64,000 nt of DNA from a virus, in IMG/VR virus record IMGVR_UViG_3300040801_003310, positions 1 to 64,000 of that record. The stretch is one strand, 5' to 3'. The position numbers were made by a program, and so were the translations under genes. Of this stretch, positions 1 through 7,270 are shown in pieces. Under the pieces are notes generated by a model that was not told the origin of the DNA, made no database searches, and saw only the letters and a list, made by a program, of their open reading frames with translations. Position 1 is the stretch's first letter. Each line of letters begins with the position of its first letter.

Positions 1-116
1 ATTAGACTATGGATGATTTTCATCATCGACAAAGGTCCTGACCCGACAGGAGCGAACCTTTTGTGCATTTCACGCAACCATGCTTCGTTGTTAATGTCTT
101 CTACTTCAATTTTCAT
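1..116 (-). CDS. Hypothetical protein, partial (C-terminus outside window)
   Basis: The reverse strand opens with ATG at 114-116 and stays open to the window edge, giving 38 residues that begin MKIEVEDINNEAWLREMHKR. The stop lies outside the window. I recognise no family. The frame follows the tight minus-strand packing of the neighbouring early genes. Confidence 0.55.
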   Translation of the reverse strand, partial: MKIEVEDINNEAWLREMHKRFAPVGSGPLSMMKIIHSL

Positions 117-130
117 TACTGTTGTTCCTG

Positions 131-352
131 TCAGGACGTAATGATTCTCTTCTTGCTATCGAACGAAAATTGACCAAGCGTTTTGCTGATAACGACAAAC
201 TCACCAAATACATTACGGCTCTGTTCGTCTTCAGACAAGTTAGTCATCCTGGTATCCGGGGCGGATGCAATCTCGCGTTCACGTTCACCCATAAGGGTTA
301 CCAACCATAGAGGCCATTGGTAGTTACCCATTGTGATGTAATCGTTACTCAT
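131..352 (-). CDS. Hypothetical early protein, 73 aa
   Basis: A short acidic/basic mixed protein beginning MSNDYITMGNYQWPLW. It overlaps the end of the next gene upstream by a few bases, as is typical of translationally coupled phage genes. No signal peptide, membrane segment or known motif is visible. It lies in the G+C-richer early region downstream of RNA ligase. Confidence 0.6.
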   Translation of the reverse strand: MSNDYITMGNYQWPLWLVTLMGEREREIASAPDTRMTNLSEDEQSRNVFGEFVVISKTLGQFSFDSKKRIITS

Positions 353-557
353 CGTTTAGCGCCTCGCAATGAACTCCCCATATCGCTTTATCACCAGTCC
401 AAGACATTATTACTGCATCATCTGTTGCTGCGAATATTCCGATTGGTTCCTCGCCTTCTTTTTCTGTCAGCCTGAACACGTCATGTGCTTTAATATCAGA
501 CATCTGAACTACTGTCCAGGTTTCGCCATCTTTACGCTCAACGATTCTAAGATTCAT
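345..557 (-). CDS. Hypothetical early protein, about 70 aa
   Basis: I chose the ATG at 557 (MNLRIVERKDGETW). The longer upstream start would lie deeper inside the RNA ligase gene. The protein is compact, with alternating hydrophobic stretches (WTVVQMSDI, VFRLTEKEGEE, AVIMSW) that suggest a small beta-rich fold. No family is recognised. It overlaps the ligase stop, which implies coupled translation. Confidence 0.6.
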   Translation of the reverse strand: MNLRIVERKDGETWTVVQMSDIKAHDVFRLTEKEGEEPIGIFAATDDAVIMSWTGDKAIWGVHCEALNDE

Positions 558-1680
558 CCTCAACATCCTTAAGCCCAAGTTGCTTCCACTTACCCTTCAG
601 GAAGGCCTTGTAGTCAGTTTCCTTACCGATATATCGGTTCATAGCCAGACCGAAGAACATAGTTCCAGCCAGTTCTTCTTGGCCCAGGATAGCATATTCC
701 TTACGCTCCAGGTGCTTGTTGCGCTCGTAGAATCGCTCTACAGTGTCAACCATGTGGTTGTAGGTCTTCTCAACAAACCGTTCCATCTCTTCAATGGTCT
801 GGATAGCAACCGGGTCCTCGTGGAACAAGGTCTTCATGTCGTCGGTTGCTTCTTCTAGTACAGCCTCAAACAAGCGACGCGGAGAATTGATGTTGTCCTT
901 AGTGTGGTGCAAAGCCAAGTACCAAGTGGTCTTAACCTTCACACGCTGACCAGACTTTAGACGCACAACAAACCCTTCGATACCTTGCATGTCCGGGATG
1001 GACGCAACGAACGCAACCGGGTCGGCAGTTTCAAACCGCTCAGTCCAACGATCAAAAATCTCCGGATAGATAGCCGGGTCAACCTTGGTGCGATCAACAT
1101 ACTCACCGGTGTCCATGCTACGGATGTTCAGCACCCGCAACTCAGCCTCCGGGTAACCCAACACGATGCGGTTGTCCGGCGCCACCCATTCCATGTTAAC
1201 GGTGAAGTCGTAGTCCGCCAAGTGGCGCAGCTCGCGAGCAAACTCCGGGTGATTGCTCAGCCAGTTCATTGCAGCAATTGCCTGGTCCGACGCCAACGAC
1301 GCTTTAGTCTTAAGCATTAGTTCGCTTGAGTCATTCATGTAGGTGCTGATCAACGAGCCGTCTGCTTTATCCTCGATCATATCAATCTGGGTCAGGTCGA
1401 GATCCATAGTAAACGGATTCTCGTACAGGTTGAAGAACTTCTCCATTGGCATTGCAGCCATACGGAGTGGGATCGCGTCGTATCCTTCGCCTTCAATCTG
1501 GAACATCAAGCCGCGACACTCCAATGCACCCGGCTGACAGAAGTCGGTGTACGAGGCCAGCCGGTAGTTGAAGATGCGATAGAACTCGCCGTTCAACTCC
1601 TGGTCCACGAAGTAGAATGCTTCGCTAGACTGAACCAGGGCCATCAAGTCTTCATACAGTTTAGTTTGATATGCGTTCAT
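547..1680 (-). CDS. rnlA: RNA ligase 1 (T4 Rnl1-like)
   Basis: ATP-dependent single-strand RNA ligase that seals 5'-phosphate and 3'-OH RNA ends. In T4 the homologue repairs tRNA cut by host anticodon nuclease. At 377 residues it matches the T4 enzyme (374). The nucleotidyl-transfer motif is EDKADGSLIS with the adenylated lysine near residue 105. Motif IV appears as GIEGFVVR, followed by the motif V-like RVKVKTTWY. The gene is the second in an early operon behind the SprT-like protease. A phage that keeps an RNA ligase probably meets tRNA-cleaving host defences; that is inference. Confidence 0.93.
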   Translation of the reverse strand: MNAYQTKLYEDLMALVQSSEAFYFVDQELNGEFYRIFNYRLASYTDFCQPGALECRGLMFQIEGEGYDAIPLRMAAMPMEKFFNLYENPFTMDLDLTQIDMIEDKADGSLISTYMNDSSELMLKTKASLASDQAIAAMNWLSNHPEFARELRHLADYDFTVNMEWVAPDNRIVLGYPEAELRVLNIRSMDTGEYVDRTKVDPAIYPEIFDRWTERFETADPVAFVASIPDMQGIEGFVVRLKSGQRVKVKTTWYLALHHTKDNINSPRRLFEAVLEEATDDMKTLFHEDPVAIQTIEEMERFVEKTYNHMVDTVERFYERNKHLERKEYAILGQEELAGTMFFGLAMNRYIGKETDYKAFLKGKWKQLGLKDVEDES

Positions 1681-1706
1681 TTAATTTGTTCCAATCCTTT
1701 GCTTTA

Positions 1707-2519
1707 TTATACAGCAACCTTCTTCTTGGCGCGATCATGCAAGCCACTTGCCTTCAGTTTATCAACCTGCATGCTGTTCATAATCGCTTTGATGATGTCC
1801 TGGCGGGTGTAATGAGTGTCAACGTTTACAGTCATTGCCTTGTAAATTTCAACCGCATGCGCAATCTGCGAACCGGTACGCGGAGCCTTGCTTACCTTTT
1901 CGGCAGCCTTGGCCGGGGCCTTTTTCGGTTCTGCTTTCTTGCCCTGAGCAGCCTCGGCATAGGTCACGCGGCCCAGCACGCCAGTCCACACCAGATGCGA
2001 ACCTGCCGGGCAACCTTTGTGACGCATCTTGCGACCGTTCTGAATGTCTTTGTGGTACTTGGGGCCAACCGGAATTTTCGAGCCGCAGCAAGAACACTGA
2101 TACTCATACTTGGTCTTGGTGCGACGAGCCTGACGAACTTTGCTAACGTCCATGTCATGGCAGCGAGTAGGCTCAACACCGAATGCCCGCATAACCTTCT
2201 TCCAGGCAGGGCCGTGCGAGACGCGACGCACACGACCAGTCCTGGTCATACGAACATCGCTACCCCAGATGAAGTTGACAACGCAATGGGCAACCTCATG
2301 GGGGATGGTGTCGTTCATGAAGTCGTCCCAGTGGTCGACCATCAACCCTTCGTTAAGGCGAATACGCATCGACCCAAACGCCTGGCCGGCAGTCGTACCT
2401 TTAAGGTCAAACTGCACAACCGGAACCGGCATGCTCTTGCCGTAGATCGAGTTGGCCATTTCGACAAAATGCTGAATACGGCGGACGGCTTGAGTACGCT
2501 GTTCGTGAGTAAGATGCAT
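1707..2519 (-). CDS. SprT-like zinc metalloprotease
   Basis: A 270-residue protein of the SprT/Spartan type. The zincin motif is IPHEVAHCVV (HExxH) near residue 75. A cysteine zinc-ribbon follows (YQCSCCGSKI ... HKGCPAG), the usual SprT layout. A lysine-rich linker of about 30 residues (KKAEPKKAPAKAAEKVSK) joins a C-terminal helical segment (THYTRQDIIKAI). Relatives cleave DNA-bound proteins; its phage target is unknown. It is the first gene behind the strong promoter at 2551-2579, so it should be transcribed early. Confidence 0.85.
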   Translation of the reverse strand: MHLTHEQRTQAVRRIQHFVEMANSIYGKSMPVPVVQFDLKGTTAGQAFGSMRIRLNEGLMVDHWDDFMNDTIPHEVAHCVVNFIWGSDVRMTRTGRVRRVSHGPAWKKVMRAFGVEPTRCHDMDVSKVRQARRTKTKYEYQCSCCGSKIPVGPKYHKDIQNGRKMRHKGCPAGSHLVWTGVLGRVTYAEAAQGKKAEPKKAPAKAAEKVSKAPRTGSQIAHAVEIYKAMTVNVDTHYTRQDIIKAIMNSMQVDKLKASGLHDRAKKKVAV

Positions 2520-2550
2520 CTTGTGCTCCGTTCTGCTAACCTATGCGTCT

Positions 2551-2579
2551 ATTATAGCGAAACGGTGGCCATGCGTCAA
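2551..2579 (-). promoter_or_regulatory. Sigma70-type early promoter
   Basis: The minus strand reads TTGACG, 17 bases, TATAAT. The -10 lies at 2551-2556 and the -35 at 2574-2579. An A/T-rich block (TTTTAATTACTA) lies just upstream and resembles an UP element. It drives the SprT-like protease, RNA ligase and downstream early genes. It is part of a cassette repeated elsewhere in the window. Confidence 0.85.
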
Positions 2580-2660
2580 CCGAAAATAGTAATTAAAAGC
2601 ACTGGTTTGTAAGTTATTGATTTTGCTAGAGAAAAAAGTGCTTTAAAATCAATGACTTAG
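2580..2660 (-). repeat. Promoter-early-stem-loop (PeSL-like) cassette, copy 1
   Basis: The conserved block contains AGTAATTAAAAGCAC, then AAGTTATTGATTTT, a loop, and AAAATCAATGACTTA on the plus strand. The last two form an inverted repeat. Its distal edge overlaps the stop codon of the upstream gene (2657-2659). Related copies lie near 4958, 5830, 59014 and 63706. Confidence 0.75.
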
Positions 2661-2878
2661 CTTTTTATTTTGCCGCTGGCGATCATCTCTTCAAACTGCC
2701 TGAACAGCCGCTCAAACTTCATCTGGTATACAGATGATGCACCGAGCAAAACATTTGCTAATTCATCTGCTAACGCAGGGTCGGAAATCTTTTCAGAAAA
2801 CTCGGCGGCTTGTTTAAAGGTGTCAACAGATCCCCAACAGTCCATTATTGCTTGTTCAAGGTCAAAACGTGTGGTCAT
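2657..2878 (-). CDS. Conserved small phage protein, 73 aa
   Basis: Begins MTTRFDLEQAIMDCWG and is predicted to be all-helical, with a hydrophobic centre (ELANVLLGASSVYQMKFERLF). It resembles a small unassigned protein I associate with T4-type phages, but that is from memory. The start has a purine-rich AGGAG Shine-Dalgarno just upstream. It is the last gene before the cassette at 2580-2660. Confidence 0.65.
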   Translation of the reverse strand: MTTRFDLEQAIMDCWGSVDTFKQAAEFSEKISDPALADELANVLLGASSVYQMKFERLFRQFEEMIASGKIKS

Positions 2879-2894
2879 TATATTCTCCTAACTA

Positions 2895-3233
2895 TTATTT
2901 GAGATCTTCCCTAAGGCCGTAAGAATACGAAACGGATTCAAAAAAAGCCGAGTCGTGCTTGGGATATTCTGTCACCAGTGGTACATCGCCAATCATAACC
3001 AACGAACGAGTGCAGTCCTGTGGCTGATCTGCGCAGTATTCTAGCGCGGTACGAACTTCTTGACGTTGCATGCAGCCTTCATCCAGAAGGCCTGTTTTGA
3101 AAGTCATCCCTAGGATGCTCCGATACTGCAGAACCATGCAATTTTGTGGTGCAGGGATAAACGCTGCGGGCGATGATGCCATGGCGCTTGCTGAGTAGAT
3201 GAGAATTGCAAAGGCAAACATTGTCGGTTTCAT
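2895..3233 (-). CDS. Small exported protein with signal peptide, 112 aa
   Basis: The N-terminus MKPTMFAFAILIYSASAMASS is a standard Sec signal peptide with cleavage expected after AMA. The mature part of about 93 residues has five cysteines (including QNCMV, EGCMQ, EYCADQPQDC), consistent with disulfides in the periplasm. Helices around RQEVRTALEYCADQ are likely. No family is recognised. An early exported phage protein could act in superinfection exclusion or envelope modification; that is a guess. Confidence 0.65.
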   Translation of the reverse strand: MKPTMFAFAILIYSASAMASSPAAFIPAPQNCMVLQYRSILGMTFKTGLLDEGCMQRQEVRTALEYCADQPQDCTRSLVMIGDVPLVTEYPKHDSAFFESVSYSYGLREDLK

Positions 3234-3257
3234 GCTGTTAGTCCTTAGTTGATTAGA

Positions 3258-3416
3258 TTACCAATCGCGATTTTCGCGGCGTTCTTTTTTACGCTTGCGC
3301 GATTCGCGATGCTCTTCTTCGTGCTTGCGGCGTTTACGATCGTGATTCCAAAACCGCGGATCGTCAAACTCATCCGCGTCTGCGCCCCACTCACGATCTC
3401 GTGCAACGAAACTCAT
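3258..3416 (-). CDS. Small highly charged basic protein, 52 aa
   Basis: Translating the minus strand from ATG at 3414-3416 gives an acidic N-terminal third (ADADEFDDPRFW) followed by a dense basic helix of Lys/Arg/Glu (RKRRKHEEEHRESRKRKKER), ending in TAA. Such peptides are common among phage early genes and may bind nucleic acid. It is spaced 2 bases from the next gene. Confidence 0.6.
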   Translation of the reverse strand: MSFVARDREWGADADEFDDPRFWNHDRKRRKHEEEHRESRKRKKERRENRDW

Positions 3417-3418
3417 TT

Positions 3419-3595
3419 TCAATCCTCGTCCTCGTAGTCCTCGTCAAGGAGGAGATCGTTACGCTGAGCCATTTCGTAAACCTCGGCTTCGCTAAGCCAG
3501 TTCAGGCACAGGTCTGCAACCTGGCGCGGGTCAAGGACATCCTGGTCCATCAGATCCATGATTTTTGCTGTCGTTGGTCGTGCGCTTCTACTCAT
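3419..3595 (-). CDS. Small acidic helical protein, 58 aa
   Basis: Starts at ATG 3593-3595 (MSRSARPTTAKIMDLMDQDV) and ends with a very acidic tail (LLLDEDYEDED). Most of it is predicted helical. It overlaps the preceding gene by an ATGA junction at 3592-3595. No function can be assigned. Confidence 0.6.
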   Translation of the reverse strand: MSRSARPTTAKIMDLMDQDVLDPRQVADLCLNWLSEAEVYEMAQRNDLLLDEDYEDED

Positions 3596-3750
3596 TGCGG
3601 TTTCTCATCTTCGTTAATGATAAGTACATCAGGGAGAGTGTTCAACATCGCCTCGATCTCTGCGATCTGATATTCCAGCGCATCTGCCAAAAACTCTTCG
3701 TTGCCCGGATCATCATACGGGTCGTGAATTTTAAATACGCTCTTGCTCAT
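3592..3750 (-). CDS. Small acidic protein, 52 aa
   Basis: Starts at ATG 3748-3750 (MSKSVFKIHDPYDDPGNEEF) and ends at TGA 3592-3594. It is chained by ATGA overlaps to the genes on both sides, so translation is coupled. It is mostly helical with a net negative charge. No family is recognised. Confidence 0.6.
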   Translation of the reverse strand: MSKSVFKIHDPYDDPGNEEFLADALEYQIAEIEAMLNTLPDVLIINEDEKPQ

Positions 3751-4448
3751 GCTATCGTCCTCACCCTGTTAAACTGAGTCTGTCCGTCGTCACGGTGCGC
3801 TTTAACCGTACCGCTAATACGAATTTTTGTACCGCTGTCCAAGTTCTGCCTGTACGCAAAAAACACAATCTGATCGTCAGCAGTAATCGAAGTGACGTAA
3901 AAGGTGCACCATTTTTCTGAGTATACAGTACGAACCACCTCTACGTCAAGAGTCATTCGCTCACCAATTTCTCCAACGTGCTCTTTTTTTGCATCGCGTA
4001 TGACGCCATCCTGACGTTCGCGTTCAACGCCACGATAGTAAGACATGGGCAACGAAACGAGCTGCGCAAACTGGTAGATACCAAGCGGATTGGTGCTCCA
4101 GTCCTCTATGTCAACAAACTCCAGCACCCCTTTTTCAAAGGAGTTCAATTTGCCCATGATGGCTTTGAAAGTCAGGCCTTTAAAATACTGGTGTACTTCT
4201 TCGCCCAGTTTGAAATCGGCCTCTTCGAGCATTGAGGGATCGCTCAATGCAGTGTAAGCAAAGGTGCGATTTGAAATTGAAGCCGGAATGGTTTCGTTGT
4301 GGTACGAGTCGTAATAACTATCACGATCTTCTTTAACGTAAGTGTACCCGTTCATGCGAAATCCGTATGCAGCCGAAGCCCAAACAAGGCGAGCGTCCTT
4401 GCCCGCAAACAGGTTTTCGTTCATCCGATTTCGAGTGGCACGAGCCAT
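3747..4448 (-). CDS. Conserved hypothetical protein, 233 aa
   Basis: I chose the ATG at 4448 (MARATRNRMNENLFAG), which has a GGAGAG ribosome site a few bases upstream. The in-frame alternative start further upstream is a TTG inside the neighbour. The C-terminal half (GERMTLDVEVVRTVYSEKWC ... IRISGTVKAHRDD) has the alternating pattern of an OB-like beta barrel, reminiscent of single-strand nucleic-acid binding domains. That fold call is tentative. It belongs to the early operon from the promoter at 4929-4957. Confidence 0.65.
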   Translation of the reverse strand: MARATRNRMNENLFAGKDARLVWASAAYGFRMNGYTYVKEDRDSYYDSYHNETIPASISNRTFAYTALSDPSMLEEADFKLGEEVHQYFKGLTFKAIMGKLNSFEKGVLEFVDIEDWSTNPLGIYQFAQLVSLPMSYYRGVERERQDGVIRDAKKEHVGEIGERMTLDVEVVRTVYSEKWCTFYVTSITADDQIVFFAYRQNLDSGTKIRISGTVKAHRDDGQTQFNRVRTIA

Positions 4449-4449
4449 T

Positions 4450-4689
4450 TTACTCTCCGTAAACTGCCCAAAACGCGGCAGGATCGTAGTCAACCTTGTA
4501 TGCCTTGTAGGCTGCCCAGAAATGCTCTGCCCGCCTCATGATTGCGTACATTTCGGCAGCAGTGACAGTCCGTACAACCTCTTCGCCGTGGTAGCCACCG
4601 TCAATGCGAACCTCAAGCTCGCCTGCGCCATCGGCCCAGAAGCCAGGTCGTACCTCAATTTCCCACGGTGGCTCGCGATGTGTGGTCAT
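4450..4689 (-). CDS. Hypothetical early protein, 79 aa
   Basis: Begins MTTHREPPWEIEVRPGFW. A beta-rich first half with a Gly-rich turn (WADGAGELEVRIDGGYHG) is followed by two helices (EMYAIMRRAEHFWAAYKAY). The start has a GGAG site upstream. No homologue is recognised. Confidence 0.6.
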   Translation of the reverse strand: MTTHREPPWEIEVRPGFWADGAGELEVRIDGGYHGEEVVRTVTAAEMYAIMRRAEHFWAAYKAYKVDYDPAAFWAVYGE

Positions 4690-4700
4690 TGCAAGTCTCC

Positions 4701-4898
4701 TTAAATGGCGTAGTGTATCGGACGCTCGTACTTACCGGTAATGTCGTCCCGGTAGATAGTAATATAGCGCCCATCTTCGGTCGTCCAGCTGCGGGTCTCA
4801 CCGTAGTGCAGAGGGGCCCAAGTACAATTCCAATACTCGAGCAAGTCTTCTGCTTCAAGCGCCGCGTTCAGCGTTTCGAACCAATTCTGCTTGGACAT
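4701..4898 (-). CDS. Hypothetical early protein, 65 aa
   Basis: The ATG at 4898 (MSKQNWFETLNAALEAEDL) is the first start after the promoter at 4929-4957, with an AAAGGGTAGGC purine-rich leader. An aromatic-rich centre (YWNCTWAPLHYGETRSW) and a short beta segment (RYITIYRDD) are visible. The function is unknown. Confidence 0.6.
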   Translation of the reverse strand: MSKQNWFETLNAALEAEDLLEYWNCTWAPLHYGETRSWTTEDGRYITIYRDDITGKYERPIHYAI

Positions 4899-4928
4899 CT
4901 GCCTACCCTTTGCCCTAACTATGCCACT

Positions 4929-4957
4929 ATTATAGCCGGATCTACCCAAAATGTCAA
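4929..4957 (-). promoter_or_regulatory. Sigma70-type early promoter
   Basis: Minus strand TTGACA, 17 bases, TATAAT, with the -10 at 4929-4934 and the -35 at 4952-4957. TTTTAATTACTAAAAA lies directly upstream, the same A/T block as in the other early promoters. It is the best match to consensus of the series and drives the small genes 3258-4898. Confidence 0.88.
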
Positions 4958-5006
4958 CTGTTTTTAGTAATTAAAAGCACAGATTTGTAAGTCATTGATT
5001 TTATTA
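4958..5006 (-). repeat. PeSL-like cassette, copy 2 (short)
   Basis: Contains AGTAATTAAAAGCAC followed by TTTGTAAGTCATTGATTTT and then runs into the end of the upstream gene at 5004. The second stem arm is missing, so this copy has the promoter and UP-like block but only half of the stem-loop. Confidence 0.65.
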
Positions 5007-5246
5007 GTATTCTGGTCCTGTGCAGATATGGGTGCCGTTTGCAGTCACCCTGGGCGTAATCCCGCCCCGACTACCCTCGAGGTAATGACACCCTGTCAGG
5101 GCATCAATTCGCAGTGCCATTCCGCTGCGATATTCGCCGTCGGTTGAGTCTCGCCCTATTGGCAAGAACCGCCATGCCAGGGTTAGGACCAGGATCACCA
5201 GGGCCACTCTAAATAGTAGGTTTTTGATATCGTTCCAAACTTCCAC
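5004..5246 (-). CDS. Membrane-anchored small protein, DUF6440-like
   Basis: 80 residues. One membrane segment is near residues 8-28 (NLLFRVALVILVLTLAWRF). A C-terminal domain contains SGMALRIDALTGCHYLEG and GGITPRV. The D-x-x-TG-x-x-YL...GG-x-TP pattern is what I associate with the DUF6440 family, whose function is unknown. The topology would place the domain outside the inner membrane. Confidence 0.6.
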   Translation of the reverse strand: MEVWNDIKNLLFRVALVILVLTLAWRFLPIGRDSTDGEYRSGMALRIDALTGCHYLEGSRGGITPRVTANGTHICTGPEY

Positions 5247-5248
5247 GG

Positions 5249-5671
5249 TTATCTCTCCGTCATGCCAAGTTCAAGTTCAACTATACGTCTCTCAAGCAAA
5301 TTCACGGTCTTCTGCATATACTCCGATTCGAGTATTCTGTTCGAATCTTTGAGATTCTCTATCTCTTTTTTGCGTGTAGAAAGTTCGAGATGAAGACGTC
5401 GCACGTCAGTCGCTCTGTTAATTTTAACTTCGTTTTTCTGAATGGTTTTATTAGTAGCGATTATCCGGATTGGCAGGGAAAATATTTCAATAATCGGCGA
5501 GAATATGTACATGAACACCCAGAAAACAAAAATAAGTATCACCAGGATGAATTTTCCAATGGATACCGCCAGATCAATAAAAATTGATCGTATTGCTTCC
5601 CAATCTGCATGGAATGGTGCTTTATACCAGCTCACAACATGATGCAGGTAGAAAGTGAAATACTTATTCAT
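5249..5671 (-). CDS. Membrane protein with C-terminal coiled coil, 140 aa
   Basis: Hydrophobic segments lie around residues 30-70 (ILVILIFVFWVFMYIFSPII). A long charged helix (LELSTRKKEIENLKDSNRI ... LLERRIVELELGM) has heptad spacing and likely forms a coiled coil. It is an early gene in the operon behind the promoter at 5801-5829. It could be an envelope-modifying factor, but no family is recognised. Confidence 0.6.
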   Translation of the reverse strand: MNKYFTFYLHHVVSWYKAPFHADWEAIRSIFIDLAVSIGKFILVILIFVFWVFMYIFSPIIEIFSLPIRIIATNKTIQKNEVKINRATDVRRLHLELSTRKKEIENLKDSNRILESEYMQKTVNLLERRIVELELGMTER

Positions 5672-5775
5672 TAGTTAGCACCTTTATGCTTGGTTTTGCG
5701 CGAATACTTTGTGCGGTCGCGATAGGTTGCGGGCTTATTAAAGCGATTGGCGAATTTTGCAACTGGCGATTTCAT
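5671..5775 (-). CDS. Very small basic protein, 34 aa
   Basis: I take the ATG at 5775 (MKSPVAKFANRFNKPATYRD), which has GGAG nine bases upstream and is the first start after the promoter at 5801-5829. The longer frame would begin upstream of that promoter. About a third of the residues are Lys/Arg, which suggests nucleic-acid or membrane contact. Confidence 0.5.
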   Translation of the reverse strand: MKSPVAKFANRFNKPATYRDRTKYSRKTKHKGAN

Positions 5776-5800
5776 TAGCCGTCTCCCAAACAATGTGCCT

Positions 5801-5829
5801 ATTTTGCTTGAAAAACGGCTAATGGTCAA
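5801..5829 (-). promoter_or_regulatory. Early promoter with degenerate -10
   Basis: Minus strand TTGACC, 17 bases, CAAAAT, with the -10 at 5801-5806 and the -35 at 5824-5829. The usual TTTTAATTACTAAAA block lies upstream. The poor -10 should make it weaker than its relatives. Confidence 0.65.
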
Positions 5830-5876
5830 CCGAATTTTAGTAATTAAAAGTACGAATTTATAAGTTATTGATTTTA
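5830..5876 (-). repeat. PeSL-like cassette, copy 3
   Basis: AGTAATTAAAAGTACG and TTATAAGTTATTGATTTT are conserved against the other copies. The far edge supplies the stop codon (5874-5876) of the upstream gene. The second stem arm is absent. Confidence 0.65.
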
Positions 5877-6302
5877 TTGAGGAAAATAGTTGCCATATGG
5901 GGACCAAGCATCATTTAAGATAACGGTCCAATGCGCTGGGCCATCGTGACGGCTCATGTAGTATGGCATATTTTTACGCGAAGTAGCTTCAATCCAATTG
6001 TTTCGTGGAATAGCAATCATGTCAATCATGTTAGCCTGGTCCATAGCTTTTTGAATGGCTGGGCCATCAATTATCTTTTTTGCATGCTCAGCGGCTGCTT
6101 TTGCTTCGGCTTCTGATACGCCAAACGCTTCAATGGCTTTTTGCAAAGAAGGAGTCACTTTTGGTTCCTTGCCTGGGGTTGAGTCGTCCCATGTTGTTTG
6201 GCAATATTTTTTCCAATCTTCTTCACTCCAGGTTGGGTTCGCATCGGCCTGGCCAGCAACCACTAGTCCAGTCATTAGTACAGCAAAAATAACGGTTCTC
6301 AT
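5874..6302 (-). CDS. Exported protein with signal peptide, 142 aa
   Basis: The N-terminus MRTVIFAVLMTGLVVAGQADA is a clear Sec signal peptide. The mature protein starts near NPTWSEEDWKKYC and is helical (LQKAIEAFGVSEAEAKAAAEHA), with one cysteine. No enzyme motif is visible. It has its own upstream control region at 6329-6391 carrying both a sigma70-like promoter and a late-promoter-like motif, which is unusual here. Confidence 0.65.
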   Translation of the reverse strand: MRTVIFAVLMTGLVVAGQADANPTWSEEDWKKYCQTTWDDSTPGKEPKVTPSLQKAIEAFGVSEAEAKAAAEHAKKIIDGPAIQKAMDQANMIDMIAIPRNNWIEATSRKNMPYYMSRHDGPAHWTVILNDAWSPYGNYFPQ

Positions 6303-6328
6303 ATTGTTTCTCCAATTGTGTATTACAT

Positions 6329-6391
6329 TTATTTAGCATATTAGTAATATCTAATATACGCATATTATACACATTTGGGAACATTAGTCAA
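6329..6391 (-). promoter_or_regulatory. Promoter region for the exported protein
   Basis: On the minus strand TTGACT (6386-6391), 16 bases, TATAAT (6364-6369). A short inverted repeat, TATTAG/CTAATA, lies at about 6339-6356, where a repressor could bind. A late-promoter-like GCTAAATA lies at about 6329-6337, closer to the gene. Dual early/late expression is inference. Confidence 0.6.
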
Positions 6392-6729
6392 TCATTTTGG
6401 ATTAAGTCCAGATAACGAGAGAACGAACCGTACAAACGAATCATCGAAACAACATTTTCTGAAAAAATGGTTATCTTGGCCATGTTGACATAGTATGGAA
6501 TACGAAGTTTGCTAAGTGCTTTGATTTGCTTGGGGGAATTATAAAAGTAATATTGAAAGTGGTACGGTTTTAGTATTTGCTGCAATGCATTTAATCCAGT
6601 AATTGTTAGCCGCAAATGCTCTTTGTTATTCGAATTTGTTGGCCACCACCATTCTACATAGGCTTTAGAAACTTCAATGTCTAAGTTAGCTTCTTCAATT
6701 ATTGCCTTGGTGAGTTGTAGTTTGTCCAT
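6388..6729 (-). CDS. Hypothetical protein, 113 aa
   Basis: Begins MDKLQLTKAIIEEANLDIEV. It contains a mixed alpha/beta body (HLRLTITGLNALQQIL, YHFQYYFYN) rich in Tyr/Phe. No motif is recognised. It shares a one-base junction with the next gene upstream (6729), typical of a single transcription unit from the late promoter at 7041. Confidence 0.6.
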   Translation of the reverse strand: MDKLQLTKAIIEEANLDIEVSKAYVEWWWPTNSNNKEHLRLTITGLNALQQILKPYHFQYYFYNSPKQIKALSKLRIPYYVNMAKITIFSENVVSMIRLYGSFSRYLDLIQND

Positions 6730-7016
6730 TATGGATAGACATGCTCGCCTTCTTTAAGAAGAACTACAGAGAAGTCAGTGGTTTTGAATTGTTTGTTTAA
6801 CTTCTTAGCCAAATTAATAGCATGTCCAGGATTTGAAAAAGACACTTTTTTGTATTTTGGTCCTGGGTACTGTATTAATAGATTCTGAGTTTTTAAGTTA
6901 ATTGGTTTGTTCTTAAAATATACAGCCCAAATACCATCAGATGCCAACACCTGTTCAGTTTTGTAGGTTTCGCGGTTTGTAATTTCTGCTAGAACATCTG
7001 GTTTTGGACGACTCAC
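6729..7016 (-). CDS. Hypothetical protein, 95 aa
   Basis: Begins MSRPKPDVLAEITNRETYKT. Alternating beta strands (GIWAVYFKNKPINL, NLLIQYPGPKYKKVSF) and a helix (HAINLAKKLNKQF) suggest a small alpha/beta fold. It is the first gene after the late promoter at 7041-7048. The function is unknown. Confidence 0.6.
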   Translation of the reverse strand: MSRPKPDVLAEITNRETYKTEQVLASDGIWAVYFKNKPINLKTQNLLIQYPGPKYKKVSFSNPGHAINLAKKLNKQFKTTDFSVVLLKEGEHVYP

Positions 7017-7040
7017 TGCTTCATACTCCTTTTGTAGAAG

Positions 7041-7048
7041 TATTTATG
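7041..7048 (-). promoter_or_regulatory. T4-like late promoter
   Basis: Minus strand CATAAATA, 25 bases upstream of the ATG at 7016. No -35 hexamer is visible. This fits the T4 late class, recognised by the gp55 sigma factor with the clamp. Confidence 0.6.
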
Positions 7049-7063
7049 ATTAAACTGCGTACA

Positions 7064-7270
7064 TTACCATTTATCTCCTGACACCTCAACCTGGATGATC
7101 TCGTTTGACGATGTTTTTTCTGAATTAAGTTGTTGTAGATGTAAAAGTAATTTTGTAATATCAGCATGCAAGTCTTTTGCTTCCTTTAAAGACATTGGAA
7201 ATTGAGCGCTTGGGTTGCCTTTTGCTTCGGTAGCAGTTATCTTATCAATGAATCTGTTAATGTGTATCAT
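7064..7270 (-). CDS. Hypothetical protein, 68 aa
   Basis: MIHINRFIDKITATEAKGNP, then one long helix (LKEAKDLHADITKLLLHLQQL) with leucine heptads that could dimerise. It overlaps the upstream gene by ATGA. No function is assigned. Confidence 0.6.
   Translation of the reverse strand: MIHINRFIDKITATEAKGNPSAQFPMSLKEAKDLHADITKLLLHLQQLNSEKTSSNEIIQVEVSGDKW

Noticed and set aside
1671-2612. Plus-strand open frame of 313 codons over the SprT-like gene
   Set aside because: The minus strand has a clear HExxH protease and a promoter. The plus frame is a by-product of codon bias.
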